Shown piece by piece: positions 32,626-40,592 of a DNA stretch of 44,637 bases. The stretch spans positions 1-44,637 of the forward strand of contig JAJFUK010000111.1 in NCBI GenBank assembly GCA_021372435.1, written 5' to 3'. Under the pieces are notes generated by a model. The model was not told the DNA's origin, made no database searches, and saw only the letters and a list, made by a program, of their open reading frames with translations. A program made the translations under genes and the position numbers. Every line of letters begins with the position of its first letter. Position 1 is the stretch's first letter. The stretch is from Actinomycetes bacterium (GTDB lineage Bacteria > Actinomycetota > Thermoleophilia > RBG-16-64-13).

Positions 32626-34725
32626 GTGACCAGTAACCCCGCGTATCAGAAGCTATTGGAACCCGGCCGGATCGGGCCGGTCGTTACTCGCAACCGGGTG
32701 ATCAAGACCGGGGCGGGCGTGATGATGTGGCACGAGGACGACGTCGTCATGAGAGACGAGGTCCTCGCGTTCTACGAGGCCATGGCCCGGGGAGGCACCG
32801 GACTCATCATCGTCGAGTCTCCCACCGTCGACTACCCGGCCGGCTGCCGTTGGCGGGACCGCTACCGCCTGGACGACGACAAGTACATCCCGGGGATGGC
32901 GCAGATCGCCGAGGTCATCCACAAGCACGGATGCCCTACCTTCATGCAGATGAACCACGACGGCACCTGGCAGGTCGGCCTGCCCTTCGTGCCCGACCCT
33001 CCCTATTCCGGGCCGCCCTACGCCGCCTCGGACGTGGTGGTGCCCTGTGAGACCGACTTCCACAACGAGGTCCCCCATCCGCTCTCCATCCCGGAGATCG
33101 AGGGCATCGTCGAGAAGTTCGCCCAGTGCGCCCTGCGGGCGAAGAAGGCCGGTTTCGACGGGGTCGACGTCAACGCCTCGAGCAGCCATCTGCTCCACAA
33201 CGTCCTCTCCCCGTTCTGGAACAGGCGCACCGACGAATACGGCGGCAGCGCTGAGAACCGCTCCCGTTTCGTCTGCCAAGTGGTCTCCGAGATCAAGCGG
33301 CTGTGCGGGCGCGACTTTCCGGTGACGGTGTGCATCAACGGACTCGAGGTCGGCCAGATCTGCGGTATCGACGACAAGCGGTGCATCACCAACGAGACGG
33401 CCAAGGAACACGCGCGCTTCATCGAGAAGGCGGGGGCCGACGGCATCATGGTCCGCAGCCACTGGATCGGCTATCATGAGGCGGCCTACCTGTGCGACGC
33501 GCTCTTCTATCCCGACGCCCCCATCCCCCTGAAGGACTTCCCCAAGGAGTACTACACGAAGGGCAAGGGCGCCGGCGCCAACATGCTGATCGCCGCTAAC
33601 GTCAAGAAGACTGTGAACGTGCCGGTCATCGTGGTGGGCAGGCTCGATGCCGACCTGGGCGAGAAGATCCTCGAAGAGGGGATGGCCGACTTCATCGGGA
33701 TGACCAGGCGTCTTCACGCCGATCCCGACTATGTCAACAAGATCAAGGAGGGTCGCCTCGAGGACATAGCCCCATGCACCGGCTGCGACAACTGTCTGGG
33801 CAGCCGGCGCTGCCGTATCAACGCCCTCATGGGTCTCCCGGTCAACACGATAGAGAAGGCCGCGAATAAGAAGAAGGTCCTGGTCATCGGCGGGGGCCCC
33901 AGCGGCTTAGAAGCCGCGCGGGTCTGCGCGCTCCGTGGCCACGACGTGACCCTCTACGAGAAGGCCCCGATCCTGGGCGGCCTGCTGCCCATCGCGGCGA
34001 TGGTCAAAGGCCCGCATCCGGAAAACGTGCCCCTCATCATCAAGTACCTGCGGACGCAGCTGGCCGAGCTGGGAGTGAAGGTGGTCCTAGGCCGGGAAGC
34101 GGATGTTCCCATCGTCGAAGAGTTCAAGCCCGACGTGGTCTTTCTGGCCACCGGCGCTTCCCCCACCGTCCCCGCCATCAAAGGGATCGACAGGCCCAAT
34201 GTGGTCAGTGGCGGCGACCTCCACAAGCAGCTCAAGTTCTATTCACGCATCTTCACTCCGTACACCTTACGTGCTCTGACCAGGTTCTACATGCCGGGCA
34301 TCGGCAAGAACGTGGTGGTTATCGGGGGCGCTCTGCAGGGCTGCGAGCTGGCCGAGTTCCTCGCCAAGCGCGGCCGGAACGTGACCATCGTAGAGAAGGC
34401 GGACGAGCTGGGCGAGGGAATGGTGCCCGCCCTTCTTGGATATCTCCTGCGCTGGTTCAAGAAGAAGGGTGTGGTCACCTACGCGGGTGTGAAGAAGTAC
34501 GTGGAGATCACGGACGAGGGCCTGACCATCGTGACCAAGGAAGGCGAGACCAAGACCCTCCGGGCCGATACCTTCATATCGGCCCTCCCACTGACCGCTA
34601 AGGAAGATCTCCGGGCCAAGCTTGAGGGCAAGGTGTCCGAGATCTATGCGGTGGGCGACTGCGCACAGCCCGGTCTCATCGCCGACGCGATCGGTACCGG
34701 GCTTCGGACGGCCATGAATGTCTAG
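32626..34725 (+). CDS. Old-Yellow-Enzyme/FAD iron-sulfur reductase (2,4-dienoyl-CoA reductase/TMADH type)
   Basis: A 699-residue protein. Residues about 1-370 are an FMN TIM barrel of the OYE family, with LSPFWNRRTDEYGGSAENRSRF. A [4Fe-4S] segment CTGCDNCLGSRRC follows, then an FAD/NAD(P) domain with VIGGGPSGLEAARV and VVVIGGALQGCELAEF. These enzymes reduce enoates or dienoyl-CoAs, or demethylate amines. The usual HGAHGYL before the LSP segment reads NASSSHL, so His188 stands where E. coli FadH has the proton-donor Tyr166, and both usual His are lost. GTG 32626 follows AAGGAAGG. It lies 34 bp after NTF2-2 and 9 bp before AOR-2. Confidence 0.92.
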   Translation: MTSNPAYQKLLEPGRIGPVVTRNRVIKTGAGVMMWHEDDVVMRDEVLAFYEAMARGGTGLIIVESPTVDYPAGCRWRDRYRLDDDKYIPGMAQIAEVIHKHGCPTFMQMNHDGTWQVGLPFVPDPPYSGPPYAASDVVVPCETDFHNEVPHPLSIPEIEGIVEKFAQCALRAKKAGFDGVDVNASSSHLLHNVLSPFWNRRTDEYGGSAENRSRFVCQVVSEIKRLCGRDFPVTVCINGLEVGQICGIDDKRCITNETAKEHARFIEKAGADGIMVRSHWIGYHEAAYLCDALFYPDAPIPLKDFPKEYYTKGKGAGANMLIAANVKKTVNVPVIVVGRLDADLGEKILEEGMADFIGMTRRLHADPDYVNKIKEGRLEDIAPCTGCDNCLGSRRCRINALMGLPVNTIEKAANKKKVLVIGGGPSGLEAARVCALRGHDVTLYEKAPILGGLLPIAAMVKGPHPENVPLIIKYLRTQLAELGVKVVLGREADVPIVEEFKPDVVFLATGASPTVPAIKGIDRPNVVSGGDLHKQLKFYSRIFTPYTLRALTRFYMPGIGKNVVVIGGALQGCELAEFLAKRGRNVTIVEKADELGEGMVPALLGYLLRWFKKKGVVTYAGVKKYVEITDEGLTIVTKEGETKTLRADTFISALPLTAKEDLRAKLEGKVSEIYAVGDCAQPGLIADAIGTGLRTAMNV

Positions 34726-34734
34726 GAGACGGTC

Positions 34735-36621
34735 GTGACACGGGCCAGATACGGCTACATGGGTAAGATGCTGTTCGTCGACTTGACGAACAACACCTGG
34801 CATGAAGAAGAGCTGTCGGAGACGATGGCCCGTAAGTTCGTCGGTGGCTACGGGATCGGCGCCCGGGTCATCTTGGAACGGATGAAGCCGGGCGCCGATC
34901 CTCTTGGTCCGGATAACATCTTCGGCATCGGGACCGGCCCTCTGACCCTGTCCGGCGTCTACGCGTCCTGCCGGTTCTCGACCCTGGGCAAGTCTCCTCT
35001 CACCGGGTACTGGGGCGACGCGAACTGCGGCGGTAGTTTTGCCAACGCCTTCAAAGCTTCCGGCTACGACATCGTCTTCTTCGAGGGAAGGGCGGAACAC
35101 CCGGTCTACCTGCTCATCGAAAACGACAAGGTGGAGATCAAGGATGCCCGGCACCTCTGGGGCAAAGACACGGCGGTCACCGAGGAGCTCATCAGAGAAG
35201 AGACCGGGAACGCCCGGCTGAAGGTGGCGTGTATCGGTCCGGCCGGGGAGCGTCTTGCGAGGATCGCGGCCGTCATAAACGACCGGGGCAGAGCCGCCGC
35301 CAGGTCGGGACTGGGGGCGGTCATGGGGGCGAAGAATCTCAAGGCCGTCGCGGCCATGGGCACCATGAAGCCGGAGGTCCTCGACAGGCCGAAGGTGCAG
35401 GCGCTGATGAGGCAGATGATGAAGGAGGCCAAGGAGAATCCTTCAGGCATGTTCTTCGGGCTCACCCACGGGGGATCTGCCGGAGCCATGATCGCTCATT
35501 TCCACGATGCCGACGTGCCCATCAAGAACTGGGGGGGCAACAACGTCGAGGACTTCCCCGAGCCGAACTGGGACTCGGTGGCCTTGCCCGGCATGCTCAA
35601 GTACATCACGAAGAACTACGCCTGTACCGGCTGCCCTATCGGATGCGGCGGCCACGTGACGGTGGAGGGAGGCAAGTACCCCGTCCACGACGCGCACAAG
35701 CCGGAGTACGAGACGCTGGCCGCCTTCGGTCCCATGTGCCTGAACGTGGACATGGAAGCCCTCATCTATGAGAACGAACTGTGCGACCTCTACGGTCTCG
35801 ATACCATATCGGCCGGCACTACCGTGGCTTTTGCCATTGAGTGCTTTGAGAACGGCCTTCTCACCAAGGCCGATACAGACGGTCTGGAACTGACGTGGGG
35901 GAACAGCGACGCCCACGTAGCGATCCTCAAGAAGATGTGTCGGCGAGAAGGCATCGGCGACGTTCTGGCCGACGGGGCCAAATGGGCCGCGGAGAAGATC
36001 GGCAGGGGAGCGGAACACTTCGCCATGCACGCCGGTGGCGAGATGCTGGCCATGCACGACCCCCGCTGCTTCCCGGGATGGGGGGCGACCTATATCTCGG
36101 ATTCCACGCCGGGCAGGCACACTCGGGGAGGCACGGCCTTCGCCGAGCACGGCGGCGTGAACGAGATCATCTACGCCGGTCTGGGCGTACCTTTCAAGTT
36201 GGAGAGATACAATCCTGAGGGCAAAGGCAAGTACCACGCTCTGCTCGCCGGATGGCAGCACTGGGCGAACACCTCTGGCGCCTGCATGTTCGGCATCGAC
36301 AGCATGCCGATGGATTTCGTGGGTTGCATGAATGCCATCACCGGCTGGGGTCTTGACTATCCCGAGCTGGCCGAGACGGGTAAACGGATCACCACCCTGC
36401 TGCACGGCTTCAACCTGCGGGAAGGCTTCAAGCCAAGCGATTTCAAGCTCCCGGAGCGGGCTCGAGGCAATCCGCCCCTCACGGCGGGCGATCTCAAAGG
36501 GGTCACCATCGATTCAGAAGAGCTGAAGCGGCAGTTCTACGAAGCCATGGGCTTCGATATCAAGACCGGAGCGATCGACCGGGAGCGGATCGCCGCCCTC
36601 GGTCTGGACGATGTGCTGTAG
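34735..36621 (+). CDS. Aldehyde ferredoxin oxidoreductase family enzyme (AOR-2)
   Basis: A 628-residue tungsten or molybdenum bispterin enzyme. The order of motifs matches archaeal AOR: MGKMLFVDLTNN, FVGGYGIGARV, STLGKSPLTGYW, GLGAVMGAKNLKAV, then the [4Fe-4S] ligands C297-x2-C300-x3-C304 (CTGCPIGC) and C517 in SGACMF. HKPEYETLAAFG is the conserved substrate-side loop. GTG 34735 lies 9 bp after the OYE gene. It is followed by SDR-3 and SDR-4, then AOR-3. The canonical cluster spacing makes a true aldehyde oxidoreductase likely; the substrate is unknown. Confidence 0.93.
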   Translation: MTRARYGYMGKMLFVDLTNNTWHEEELSETMARKFVGGYGIGARVILERMKPGADPLGPDNIFGIGTGPLTLSGVYASCRFSTLGKSPLTGYWGDANCGGSFANAFKASGYDIVFFEGRAEHPVYLLIENDKVEIKDARHLWGKDTAVTEELIREETGNARLKVACIGPAGERLARIAAVINDRGRAAARSGLGAVMGAKNLKAVAAMGTMKPEVLDRPKVQALMRQMMKEAKENPSGMFFGLTHGGSAGAMIAHFHDADVPIKNWGGNNVEDFPEPNWDSVALPGMLKYITKNYACTGCPIGCGGHVTVEGGKYPVHDAHKPEYETLAAFGPMCLNVDMEALIYENELCDLYGLDTISAGTTVAFAIECFENGLLTKADTDGLELTWGNSDAHVAILKKMCRREGIGDVLADGAKWAAEKIGRGAEHFAMHAGGEMLAMHDPRCFPGWGATYISDSTPGRHTRGGTAFAEHGGVNEIIYAGLGVPFKLERYNPEGKGKYHALLAGWQHWANTSGACMFGIDSMPMDFVGCMNAITGWGLDYPELAETGKRITTLLHGFNLREGFKPSDFKLPERARGNPPLTAGDLKGVTIDSEELKRQFYEAMGFDIKTGAIDRERIAALGLDDVL

Positions 36622-36656
36622 CGGGTACGACCTACTTCCCGAACATGGAGCCGAAC

Positions 36657-37487
36657 ATGTTGCTTAAAGACAAAGTAGCGATGGTCACGGGCGGAGCCAA
36701 GGGAATGGGCAGAGGCATCGCCCTCAGGTTCGCCGAGGAGGGAGCAGGCCTCGCCTTGTGCGATCTCGACCTCGAGGGCGCGCAGAGCGTGGCCGGCGAG
36801 ATCGAGTCCCTGGGCGGCAGAGCCCTCGCCCTCAGGACCGACATCACCAAGAGCGCCGAGGTGGCCGCCGCGGTGGCGGCCGCCCTCGAGGAGTTCGGGA
36901 CCATCGACATCCTCATCAACAACGCGGGCGGAGTCCCCGGCACGCACGCGAGTGGCGCGACCGGCACCTTCGACGAAGCCGAGTGGGACAGGATACTCGC
37001 CATCAACCTCAAAGGCCCCTGGCTGGTCACCGAGGCGGTGCTCCCCACTATGAAAGAGCGGCGGTCGGGTAAGATCGTCTTCGTGTCGTCCATGGGAGCG
37101 GTGTCTCCGGTCGTGTCGGTGCTCCACTACCATGCGGCCAAAGCGGGGGTCCTCGGGCTGGCCCTCAACCTGGCCTTCGAACTCGCTCCCTTCAACATCT
37201 GCGTCAACAGCATCGTCCCGGGGCCGGTCGAGACGCCCTTCTGGGACTCCCTGATGCCGGCGGGGCCGGAACGGGACGCCTTCTTCGCAGCCGTCTCGAA
37301 ACACGAAGTACCGCTCGGAAGGATGGGCACGCCGAAGGATATCGCCGAGGCGGCTCTGTTCTTCTCGTCGGAGCTTTCCGACTTCGTCACCGGGCAGACG
37401 CTCTGCGTGGCGGGCGGCCAGCCAATGCTTTCCCAGCAGGCCACCTTCAACATCGAGGGCTACTTGAGAGAACGAGGTCTACTATGA
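36657..37487 (+). CDS. Short-chain dehydrogenase/reductase (SDR-3)
   Basis: A 276-residue classical SDR with TGGAKGMGRG near residue 11, ITKSAEVAAAV, NNAGGVPG, SSMGAVSP and the YHAAK catalytic pair. It is a close paralogue of SDR-1 (same MLLKDKVA start and GGAKGMG loop). ATG 36657 has a GGAG at 36647-36650; ATG 36645 would add four residues. Its stop overlaps the start of SDR-4 by 4 bp. Both copies sit next to an AOR gene, which suggests they handle the alcohol or ketone partner of the AOR substrate. Confidence 0.9.
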   Translation: MLLKDKVAMVTGGAKGMGRGIALRFAEEGAGLALCDLDLEGAQSVAGEIESLGGRALALRTDITKSAEVAAAVAAALEEFGTIDILINNAGGVPGTHASGATGTFDEAEWDRILAINLKGPWLVTEAVLPTMKERRSGKIVFVSSMGAVSPVVSVLHYHAAKAGVLGLALNLAFELAPFNICVNSIVPGPVETPFWDSLMPAGPERDAFFAAVSKHEVPLGRMGTPKDIAEAALFFSSELSDFVTGQTLCVAGGQPMLSQQATFNIEGYLRERGLL

Positions 37488-38335
37488 GTGAGCTTAACGG
37501 TAGGGTCGCCCTTGTCACCGGGGCGGCCGCCAAGCGGAGCATGGGGCGCGCCATCGCGGTGCAGTTGGCAGGCGACGGCGCCGACGTGGCCGTCGCCGAC
37601 AAGTCGGCCGTCCCCCGCAGCATCTGGCCGGGCGACGAGGACTGGAAGGGCCTGGAGGCCGTCGTCGAGGAGATCGAGGGCCGAGGCAGGAAGGGTCTGG
37701 CCCTCACCTGCGACGTGAGCAGGAGCGCCGAGGTCGACGTCATGGTGGCCCGCACGCTCGAGGAGTTCGGGAAGATCGACATCCTGGTCCACTGCGTCGG
37801 CATCCGCGGTCCGGTGCCCGTGCCGGTGGTAGAACTGGACGAAGCCACTTGGCGGATGCTGCTCGATGTCAACCTCACCGGGGTGTTCCTGGTCGCGAAG
37901 GCCGTCGCCCGGACGATGATCGCGCAGCCCGAGGGCAAGAAGATAGTCCTGATCTCGTCGATGGCGGGCGTGGGCCCCTACCCCGGCGGCGCCGGCTACT
38001 GCGCCTCGAAGCATGGGCTGCTGGGGCTGATGAAGACCCTGGCCAGGGAGCTCGCCCCCTACCGGATCAACGTCAACGCGGTCAATCCCGGGGGGTTCGA
38101 CACCAACTTCCGGGACGAGAGCCTGGTCAAGCAGGCCAAGGACCGGGGGATGACCGTAGAAGAGTCGCTCAAGACCCCACCGGCCGGCCCTACCGGCCAA
38201 GCCGGGCCGCCCCCGATCCCCTTGGGCCGCCTCGGCACTCCCCAGGATGTTGCCGACCTCGTATCGTTCCTGGTGTCCGACCGCGCTAAGTACATCACAG
38301 GGGAGGACATCAACCTCTCCGGCGGCGCCGACTGA
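37484..38335 (+). CDS. Short-chain dehydrogenase/reductase (SDR-4)
   Basis: A 283-residue SDR. The nucleotide loop TGAAAKRSMGRA is longer than the usual TGxxxGIG and is followed by an insertion (KSAVPRSIWPGDEDWKG) after the second strand. CVGIRGP replaces the usual NNAG, whereas the catalytic SSMAGVG strand and YCASK are intact. A proline/glycine-rich lid (TPPAGPTGQAGPPP) precedes the C-terminus. It overlaps SDR-3 by ATGA. Insertions of this kind occur in carveol- and mycofactocin-type SDRs, but no mycofactocin gene is present in the window. The substrate is unknown. Confidence 0.88.
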   Translation: MSELNGRVALVTGAAAKRSMGRAIAVQLAGDGADVAVADKSAVPRSIWPGDEDWKGLEAVVEEIEGRGRKGLALTCDVSRSAEVDVMVARTLEEFGKIDILVHCVGIRGPVPVPVVELDEATWRMLLDVNLTGVFLVAKAVARTMIAQPEGKKIVLISSMAGVGPYPGGAGYCASKHGLLGLMKTLARELAPYRINVNAVNPGGFDTNFRDESLVKQAKDRGMTVEESLKTPPAGPTGQAGPPPIPLGRLGTPQDVADLVSFLVSDRAKYITGEDINLSGGAD

Positions 38336-38375
38336 GGGGACGGCCTGGTCGAGTGAGTGAAGGAAGGAGAACGTT

Positions 38376-40220
38376 TTGACATCGGGAGAACCCTACACGC
38401 TACGGATCATGCGGGTCGATCTCGGAAGCGGAGAGATCAGCGAAGAACTGATCGACGGAGAGACGACCGCGAAGTATGTCGGCGGTACCGGGCTCGCCAC
38501 GAAGTATCTCTGGGAAGAGGTGCCGGCCGGCGTGAAGTGGTCGGACCCCGAGAACCGGCTGACCTTTTTCACCGGACCCTTGGCGGGAACCCGGGTCTGT
38601 GGGTCAGGCACCTTCTCTGTGACCACCCTGGGCGCCTGCACCGGCATGGCCGGCACGGCCCAGGCCAACGGCTTCATGGGCGCCTTCATGAGGATGAACG
38701 GCATCGACGGCATCATCGTGCAGGGGGCGGCCGAGAAGTGGACCCGTCTACATATCCAGGACGGCAAGATCCATCTGCTCGACGCGGAGCCCCTGGTGGG
38801 TCTGGATACCTGGGAGACGGAGGACGCCGTCAAGGCCGAGACCGAGGGCAGGTGCAGCGTCTACAGCATCGGCCCCGCCGGTGAGCACTTGGTGCGGTTC
38901 TCGGCGATCGTCGGCGACCGGGGCCACGTAGCGGCGCACAACGGCGTGGGCGCGGTCATGGGGTCGAAGAAACTCAAGTGCATATCCGCGGTGAAAGGCG
39001 GCGTCAAGCCCCGCGTGGTCGACCCCGAGCGCCTGGTGGCTACGGCGAAGAAGCTCGCGGAGCTTACCAAGGAGGTCGACCCGGGCCTCGTGCAGTTCGG
39101 CACGAACGCCGGGTTGGTGCCGCTCGGGGCCATGGGGGCCGTTCCCATGCGCAACTACACCACGAACGTGTGGCCCGAGGGAAACAAGTACGTCCCGGAA
39201 TACATGCGCGAGCACTTCAAGTCAAAGCCTTCGGCGTGCTGGGCGTGCTCCGTCGCCCACTGCCGCATCATGGAGCTGACGGAGGGACCCTATACCGGGT
39301 TCGTGGGAGAGGAGCCCGAATACGAGGGAACGGCGGAGATGGGCCCACTGATCGGGATGACCGAGCCGGCCTCTACCGTCTACCTCTGCAACCTGGTCGA
39401 CCGGCTGGGATTCGACATCAACGAGTCGGGCTACCTGATCGCCTGGCTGATGGAGTGCTACGAGAAGGGTCACCTCACCAAGGACGAACTCGACGGCGTG
39501 GAGATGAACTGGGGCGACGCTGAAGCGGTCGCCACCATGCTCAGGAAGATCGCCTACCGGGAAGGTTGCGGAGACCTCTTCGCCGAAGGCACGAAGCGGT
39601 CGGCCGAGAGGGTGGGAGGCGAGGCCCGAGACTGTTGCGTCTATACGATGAAGGGAGCCACTCCGCGGGGGCACGACCACAGGGGCCATTGGTCGGAATT
39701 CATCGACACCTGCCTCTCCAACACGGGTACCATCGAGACGAGCGGGCACCTCTTCACTCCACCCAACTTGGGTCTGGAGAGGGTGAAGGACCGCTTCGAC
39801 CCGATCGCCATGTCGACCATGAACGCCCTGCTCAACGGCGGCAGGAACGTCGAGGACTCCCTGGGCATCTGCCGCCTCTGTACGCCGAATCTGGCGCTCA
39901 CCCTGGAGATCATCAACGCCGTCACCGGTTGGGGCTGGGACGTGGAGAGCGCCAAAGAGATGGGGCTGCGCATCGTCAACCTGATGCGGATGTTCAACTT
40001 CCGGCACGGCCTTACCAAGGAGATGGAGGCGCCGTCGGTCAGATACAGCTCCACCCCTGTCGATGGGCCGGCGGCCGGTATCGGCATCAGGGAGCATTGG
40101 GACACCATCAGGGCCAACTACTACGAGAAGATGGGCTGGGATGTCGAAACAGGCAGGCCTCTGCCCGAGACGTTGGAGAAGTACGGCTTAGATCATCTCG
40201 TCGAGGAGCTGAGCGTCTGA
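38376..40220 (+). CDS. Aldehyde ferredoxin oxidoreductase family enzyme, divergent (AOR-3)
   Basis: A 614-residue AOR-family enzyme with LRIMRVDLGSGEI, YVGGTGLATKYL, GVGAVMGSKKLKCI and EEPEYEGTAEMG. The cluster motif is C288-x2-C291-x4-C296 (CWACSVAHC), one residue longer than in AOR-1 and AOR-2; the fourth ligand C499 lies in a textbook EDSLGIC. The loop after PEYE differs (GFDINESG in place of LD-x-IS-x-G), so the active site is probably different. The start is TTG 38376 behind AGGAAGGAG. It is the last gene of the large operon and converges with the MoaD-2 gene 16 bp away. It may represent a separate AOR subfamily. Confidence 0.91.
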   Translation: MTSGEPYTLRIMRVDLGSGEISEELIDGETTAKYVGGTGLATKYLWEEVPAGVKWSDPENRLTFFTGPLAGTRVCGSGTFSVTTLGACTGMAGTAQANGFMGAFMRMNGIDGIIVQGAAEKWTRLHIQDGKIHLLDAEPLVGLDTWETEDAVKAETEGRCSVYSIGPAGEHLVRFSAIVGDRGHVAAHNGVGAVMGSKKLKCISAVKGGVKPRVVDPERLVATAKKLAELTKEVDPGLVQFGTNAGLVPLGAMGAVPMRNYTTNVWPEGNKYVPEYMREHFKSKPSACWACSVAHCRIMELTEGPYTGFVGEEPEYEGTAEMGPLIGMTEPASTVYLCNLVDRLGFDINESGYLIAWLMECYEKGHLTKDELDGVEMNWGDAEAVATMLRKIAYREGCGDLFAEGTKRSAERVGGEARDCCVYTMKGATPRGHDHRGHWSEFIDTCLSNTGTIETSGHLFTPPNLGLERVKDRFDPIAMSTMNALLNGGRNVEDSLGICRLCTPNLALTLEIINAVTGWGWDVESAKEMGLRIVNLMRMFNFRHGLTKEMEAPSVRYSSTPVDGPAAGIGIREHWDTIRANYYEKMGWDVETGRPLPETLEKYGLDHLVEELSV

Positions 40221-40236
40221 CATGCGCAGTTCGCCG

Positions 40237-40476
40237 TCAGCCGCCCGACATGAAGGGGATCACCTTCACCCGGTCACCGTCCTGCAACCGGTAGTCGGGT
40301 TTGACGTAGACCCCGTTGACGGTCACGGCTTCAGTGTCGCCGGGCAACTGGAGGATCTCCAGGAGGTGCTCCAGCGTCATGCCCTCTCGCAAAGGCACCG
40401 CCTTCGCGGGGTAACCCCTGCGCGGAGGGAACGTCTCCACCGTGACCGCGGGCCCCTTGTCGACTCCCACCGGCAT
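40237..40476 (-). CDS. MoaD/ThiS-like sulfur carrier protein (MoaD-2), minus strand
   Basis: A 79-residue beta-grasp protein and the only minus-strand gene recognised. The C-terminal half has ThiS/MoaD features: MTLEHLLEILQLPGD, AVTVNGVYVKPDYRLQDGDRVKV and the ending PFMSGG, with the terminal Gly-Gly needed for thiocarboxylation. The VNG and L-x-DGD-x-V signature is closer to ThiS than MoaD-1 is. ATG (40476 to 40474) is preceded by GGAAAGGA on the minus strand. It faces AOR-3 and is divergent from the UroD-family gene. It probably serves tungsten/molybdenum cofactor synthesis; thiamine synthesis is an alternative. Confidence 0.82.
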   Translation of the reverse strand: MPVGVDKGPAVTVETFPPRRGYPAKAVPLREGMTLEHLLEILQLPGDTEAVTVNGVYVKPDYRLQDGDRVKVIPFMSGG

Positions 40477-40544
40477 CGTCCTTTCCGAGCCTCTTCTGCG
40501 CGCAGCAGAGTTTACCGGATGGCGCGGAAGCAGGAGACCTTCAC

Positions 40545-40570
40545 GCCAGACCATCGCGCCAGACCATCGC
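40545..40570 (+). repeat. Tandem 13-bp repeat in divergent intergenic region
   Basis: GCCAGACCATCGC is repeated twice head to tail (40545-40557 and 40558-40570) between the divergent MoaD-2 and UroD-family genes, 23 bp upstream of the latter's start. It may be an operator for one or both genes, or a slippage product. Confidence 0.55.
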
Positions 40571-40592
40571 GCGAGATCTTCAGGAGACCCTC

